A stretch of 7,887 nt of DNA, taken from Planctomycetota bacterium. GTDB lineage: Bacteria; Planctomycetota; Phycisphaerae; UBA1845; CAIVHJ01. Positions 5,981-7,887 of the stretch are shown here, in pieces. Position 1 is the first letter of the stretch. Every line of letters begins with the position of its first letter. The stretch is from positions 1 through 7,887 of the forward strand of contig JADFJZ010000049.1 in NCBI GenBank assembly GCA_022565195.1. The letters are read 5' to 3'. A program made the position numbers and the translations under genes. The notes beneath the pieces were generated by a model. The model was not told where the DNA came from. It searched no databases and worked only from the letters and a program-made list of their open reading frames with translations.

Positions 5981-7165
5981 ATGGCAGGCACACAATCGTA
6001 TTTTGGGAAGATTCGGAGTCTTCTGATCACGCTTTCTTGTTGTACAAGCATTACGCTGGTTGGTTGCGGTGGATCCGGCTCGACGACCGCAGGCGGGGCC
6101 ACTGCGAGTACTGCGGATTGTTCGTCGATCTCGTCGGATGCTCTGGTCAGCGTGGATAACGACGACAGCAACTCGCTGCTCGCGGCGGCGGTCACCTCGG
6201 ATTGCGATCAGGTGGCCGTTTACGAAGACGACGGCCGCGTGTCGCAGGCAGCCGTTTCTTTGAAGGATGGCAGCGAGGTCATTGCCGTATTCAACGATGA
6301 CGGTAAGGTTGTGGCCGTGAGGAGCGGGGACGATACGCTGACGCTGTCCTATAACGACGGTCTCGGCTTCGCCCGTGGGGAATACACAACGGGAACCGGT
6401 GAATCAACCGCCAGCGTCTTCTCGGTGGCGCGGGACAGCGATTCAACCGCCACGCGCTCGAGTTCTCAAAACGGTGGCGCGAACGCGGCTTTCGGTCATG
6501 AGTTGAAGCAGTTCGCCGACACGCTGGCAGCAGAGCGTTGTCGCATTGCCGCCATCGGCCCACTCACGAACGTCGCAACCCTGATCCAGCATCGGCCCGA
6601 GCTCGCGGAACAAGTGGAAGAGGTGGTGATCGTCGCGGGACGCAGCCGTGACCGTTCATTGTATCTCGGCGATGTGGGGCCAGTCCGCGATTTCAACTTC
6701 GAGTGTGATGTTCGCGCGGCGCAGATTCTGCTGTCCTCGGGGATTGCCGTGGTGCTCGCAGGCTTCGAGCTATCCAGTCAGGTGGTGATCACGCAAGCCG
6801 ATCTCGAACGGATTCGCGTGCGTGGCGGCGCGACGGCGGACTATCTCCATCGCAACTCTTTGGCCTGGTGCAGCTATTGGACCCAACAGTTTCCGCACGA
6901 TCGTGGATTTCATCCGTGGGACTCCGCCGCCATCGCCTGGCTGCTGAGACCGGAGCTCTTCGAGACCGAGTCCCGAGGCTGGAGAATCCGCGACGTGGCG
7001 CTCACTCGGGAGGAGCGAGAGCGCAATCCGGACGGTTCACCCGAGAGCGTCGCGTGGCTCGAATGCGATCCCGGGTTTCCAGGCATCGCGCACACCTACT
7101 GCACGGGATTCAAGGCGGGAAGGGCCACCGAATTCGTGCGGCACGTCATGGACGGCGTCTACTAA
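5981..7165 (+). CDS. Chimeric lipoprotein fused to C-terminal half of a nucleoside hydrolase
   Basis: 394 aa. Residues 1-28 form a lipoprotein signal peptide (Lys/Arg at 10-12, hydrophobic 13-26) ending in a lipobox LVGC, so Cys29 would be lipidated and the protein exported. A Gly/Ser/Thr/Ala linker follows. Residues about 77-130 form a beta-rich repeat region with recurring aromatic-x-D-D-G units (YEDDGRV, FNDDGKV, then YNDG), loosely like YD/RHS repeats. From about residue 172 the sequence changes to the C-terminal half of an inosine-uridine nucleoside hydrolase: AAIGPLTNVATLI (190-202), EEVVIVAG (213-220), DFNFECDVRAAQIL (237-250) and HPWDSAAIAWLLRPELF (311-327). The N-terminal DxDxGxDD calcium and catalytic motif of that family is absent, so hydrolase activity is unlikely unless complemented. 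The two parts make little cellular sense together: a secreted anchor on half of a normally cytoplasmic enzyme. This could be a real deletion fusion or an assembly misjoin. Confidence 0.8.
   Translation: MAGTQSYFGKIRSLLITLSCCTSITLVGCGGSGSTTAGGATASTADCSSISSDALVSVDNDDSNSLLAAAVTSDCDQVAVYEDDGRVSQAAVSLKDGSEVIAVFNDDGKVVAVRSGDDTLTLSYNDGLGFARGEYTTGTGESTASVFSVARDSDSTATRSSSQNGGANAAFGHELKQFADTLAAERCRIAAIGPLTNVATLIQHRPELAEQVEEVVIVAGRSRDRSLYLGDVGPVRDFNFECDVRAAQILLSSGIAVVLAGFELSSQVVITQADLERIRVRGGATADYLHRNSLAWCSYWTQQFPHDRGFHPWDSAAIAWLLRPELFETESRGWRIRDVALTREERERNPDGSPESVAWLECDPGFPGIAHTYCTGFKAGRATEFVRHVMDGVY
6494..7165 (+). pseudogene. Nucleoside hydrolase remnant (C-terminal half, in frame with lipoprotein)
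   Basis: This segment of the preceding gene (from about residue 172) matches only the second half of the inosine-uridine nucleoside hydrolase fold. It begins near the conserved GPLTN loop. It keeps the DFN…D segment and the HPWD segment, which contribute to the active site in intact enzymes. The first 110 or so family residues, with the Asp cluster that binds calcium and activates water, are not found anywhere in the window. There is no ribosome-binding site or start codon at the junction that would let it be made alone. The exact boundary is estimated to within about 15 residues. Confidence 0.6.
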
Positions 7166-7208
7166 CATTCCATCGCGACGCTGGCGTATCATCGATCGTT
7201 CTCTTCAC

Positions 7209-7239
7209 CCCCGGAGTCGCCCCGGAGTCACTCGGAGTC
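7209..7239 (+). repeat. Three phased CGGAGTC repeats before the orphan gene
   Basis: CGGAGTC occurs at 7212-7218, 7223-7229 and 7233-7239, with start-to-start spacing of 11 and 10 bases. The first two copies share the longer CCCCGGAGTC (7209-7218 and 7220-7229). The third copy provides the GGAG ribosome-binding site (7234-7237) 5 bases before the ATG at 7243. The near-helical spacing would suit a protein-binding array, but it may equally be slippage of a ribosome-binding site. Confidence 0.65.
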
Positions 7240-7242
7240 GTC

Positions 7243-7686
7243 ATGGCCGAAGATCAAATGGATCCCGACTGGGATACCCCCATCACGCTGCCACTCACAC
7301 CATCCATGATCGGACAGGCGATCTTTGCCAATGCACACGAGGTGCATACCGGCTGGGAATCCTGCACCGATCCGGCGCTGGTGGTAAAGGAGGTGCTCGC
7401 AACCAATGACAACCGTCACCACTGTCGCATGGCCGAGCAGGAATACGAGGAAGAAGACGACACGAGCGTCGTGTGGCACGACTGGACCGTGGAGCTCAAG
7501 CTCGGCGAGATTTATCTGAGTGCCCACTGGCGGGTGCAAGTCAGCGCCTCGAGCGCCGAATGGGACTGGTGCGTGAACGAGGCCGAGACGGCCTTTTCCC
7601 ATGCCTGCGTGCTCATGGGCAAACGCGTGATCAAAGGTCTGGTGGTGGTGGAGCCTCACGCATTGCCGCAGGAGATCCGCCACTGA
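7243..7686 (+). CDS. Hypothetical acidic, Trp-rich protein
   Basis: 147 aa of unknown function; I do not recognise a family. There is no signal peptide or membrane segment, so it is probably cytoplasmic. It is acidic, with a run EYEEEDD at 67-73, and has seven tryptophans (10, 38, 78, 81, 96, 107, 109) and four cysteines (41, 61, 110, 122). The segment WTVELKLGEIYLSAHWRVQVS (about 81-101) looks like paired beta strands. Residues about 110-135 look like a helix followed by a strand. The start at ATG 7243 follows a GGAG at a 5-base spacing. The open frame extends upstream to 6868, but that part overlaps the preceding gene in another frame and is Arg-rich, so it was left out. The gene lies 77 bp downstream of the chimeric lipoprotein gene on the same strand. 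Its N-terminal DWDTP motif recurs in the partial frame at the window edge. Confidence 0.78.
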   Translation: MAEDQMDPDWDTPITLPLTPSMIGQAIFANAHEVHTGWESCTDPALVVKEVLATNDNRHHCRMAEQEYEEEDDTSVVWHDWTVELKLGEIYLSAHWRVQVSASSAEWDWCVNEAETAFSHACVLMGKRVIKGLVVVEPHALPQEIRH

Positions 7687-7803
7687 CTGCTCTAAAGCAC
7701 TTCTTCCGCGATTGACTTCCTATGTGCGCCTTGCTGTGAAAAAACTCGAATTTCCACCGCAATCAAGCTCCATGGTCGTCATGACGCTTCCCCCTCTTTC
7801 GCA

Positions 7804-7815
7804 TTAGGATTAGGA
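7804..7815 (+). repeat. Tandem TTAGGA hexamer (two copies)
   Basis: TTAGGATTAGGA immediately precedes an ATG at 7816. Each copy contains an AGGA that could pair with 16S rRNA, so this may be the ribosome-binding region of the gene that runs off the window. Confidence 0.5.
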
Positions 7816-7834
7816 ATGGCAGCAGGAAGTGCAG

Positions 7835-7887
7835 GTGGCGCTCGATTGGGATCATCCGGAGCCATTCACCCTCGACATCACGGTGAA
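7835..7887 (+). CDS. Possible 5' end of a paralogue of the Trp-rich orphan (runs off window)
   Basis: From a GTG at 7835, with AGGA at 7824-7827 seven bases upstream, the frame reads ALDWDHPEPFTLDITV after the start residue and stays open to the window edge. DWDHP followed by TLDIT resembles the DWDTP…TLPLT start of the upstream orphan protein (residues 9-19), apart from a two-residue insertion. A competing ATG at 7816 has a well-placed AGGA but opens a Gly/Ala/Ser-rich, less protein-like frame. The in-frame TAG at 7811 limits how far upstream this frame can start. Only 17 codons are visible, so both the gene and its start are tentative. Confidence 0.35.
   Translation, partial: MALDWDHPEPFTLDITV

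Noticed and set aside
6131..6196. Residues 51-72 of the chimera (SSDALVSVDNDDSNSLLAAAVT) as a degenerate nucleoside-hydrolase Asp motif.
   Set aside because: The Asp spacing does not match DxDxGxDD, and the following 100 residues are beta-repeat sequence unlike the hydrolase N-terminal half.
7712..7740. TTGACT with TGTGAA 17 bases later as a promoter for the right-edge gene.
   Set aside because: The -35 is good but the -10 matches only 3 of 6 bases, so it was not listed as a feature.

Overview
This is a GC-rich bacterial chromosomal segment with short intergenic gaps. It encodes a NAD-precursor salvage operon, a GAF-like/SpoIIE-type phosphatase, a pair of bactofilins, a chimeric lipoprotein and some small orphan proteins. 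Bactofilins together with a SpoIIE/PP2C-type phosphatase fit a Gram-negative environmental bacterium, such as one from the Planctomycetota/PVC group or Deltaproteobacteria. Nothing here fixes the phylum, so the placement is a weak inference. No rRNA, tRNA, CRISPR array, insertion sequence or phage gene was recognised.

Layout. 1-120: the 3' end of an unidentified + strand gene. 140-301 (-): a 53-aa XapX-like small membrane protein. 302-567: apparently non-coding. 568-2671 (-): a tight pncB-pncA operon whose two genes overlap by 8 bases. 2672-2990: a divergent intergenic region with candidate promoters on both strands and a 12-bp perfect inverted repeat, one arm beside each gene. 2991-4322 (+): a 443-aa phosphatase. 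4404-5315 (-): two bactofilin genes, the second carrying an N-terminal four-cysteine zinc-ribbon-like motif, behind a good sigma-70-type promoter (5389-5416). 5316-5980: 665 bp with no convincing gene. 5981-7165 (+): a lipoprotein N-terminus joined in frame to the C-terminal half of a nucleoside hydrolase. 7243-7686 (+): a 147-aa acidic, Trp-rich orphan. Just before the window edge, a partial reading frame begins with a similar DWD-x-P motif and may be a tandem paralogue.

How the genes work together. PncA converts nicotinamide to nicotinate and PncB converts nicotinate to nicotinate mononucleotide, so the operon is the two-step Preiss-Handler entry to NAD. The phosphatase is probably an output module of a sensory or partner-switching pathway, but no anti-sigma factor or antagonist is encoded here. 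The bactofilins probably co-assemble into a membrane-associated cytoskeletal scaffold. Nucleoside hydrolases can also feed base salvage, but the copy here lacks the N-terminal catalytic Asp cluster and is probably not an active hydrolase by itself.

The observations most worth a second look are the lipoprotein/nucleoside-hydrolase chimera, the inverted repeat between pncB and the phosphatase gene, the zinc-ribbon bactofilin, and the possible tandem family of Trp-rich orphans at the right edge. No wholly new multi-gene system could be demonstrated from this sequence alone.
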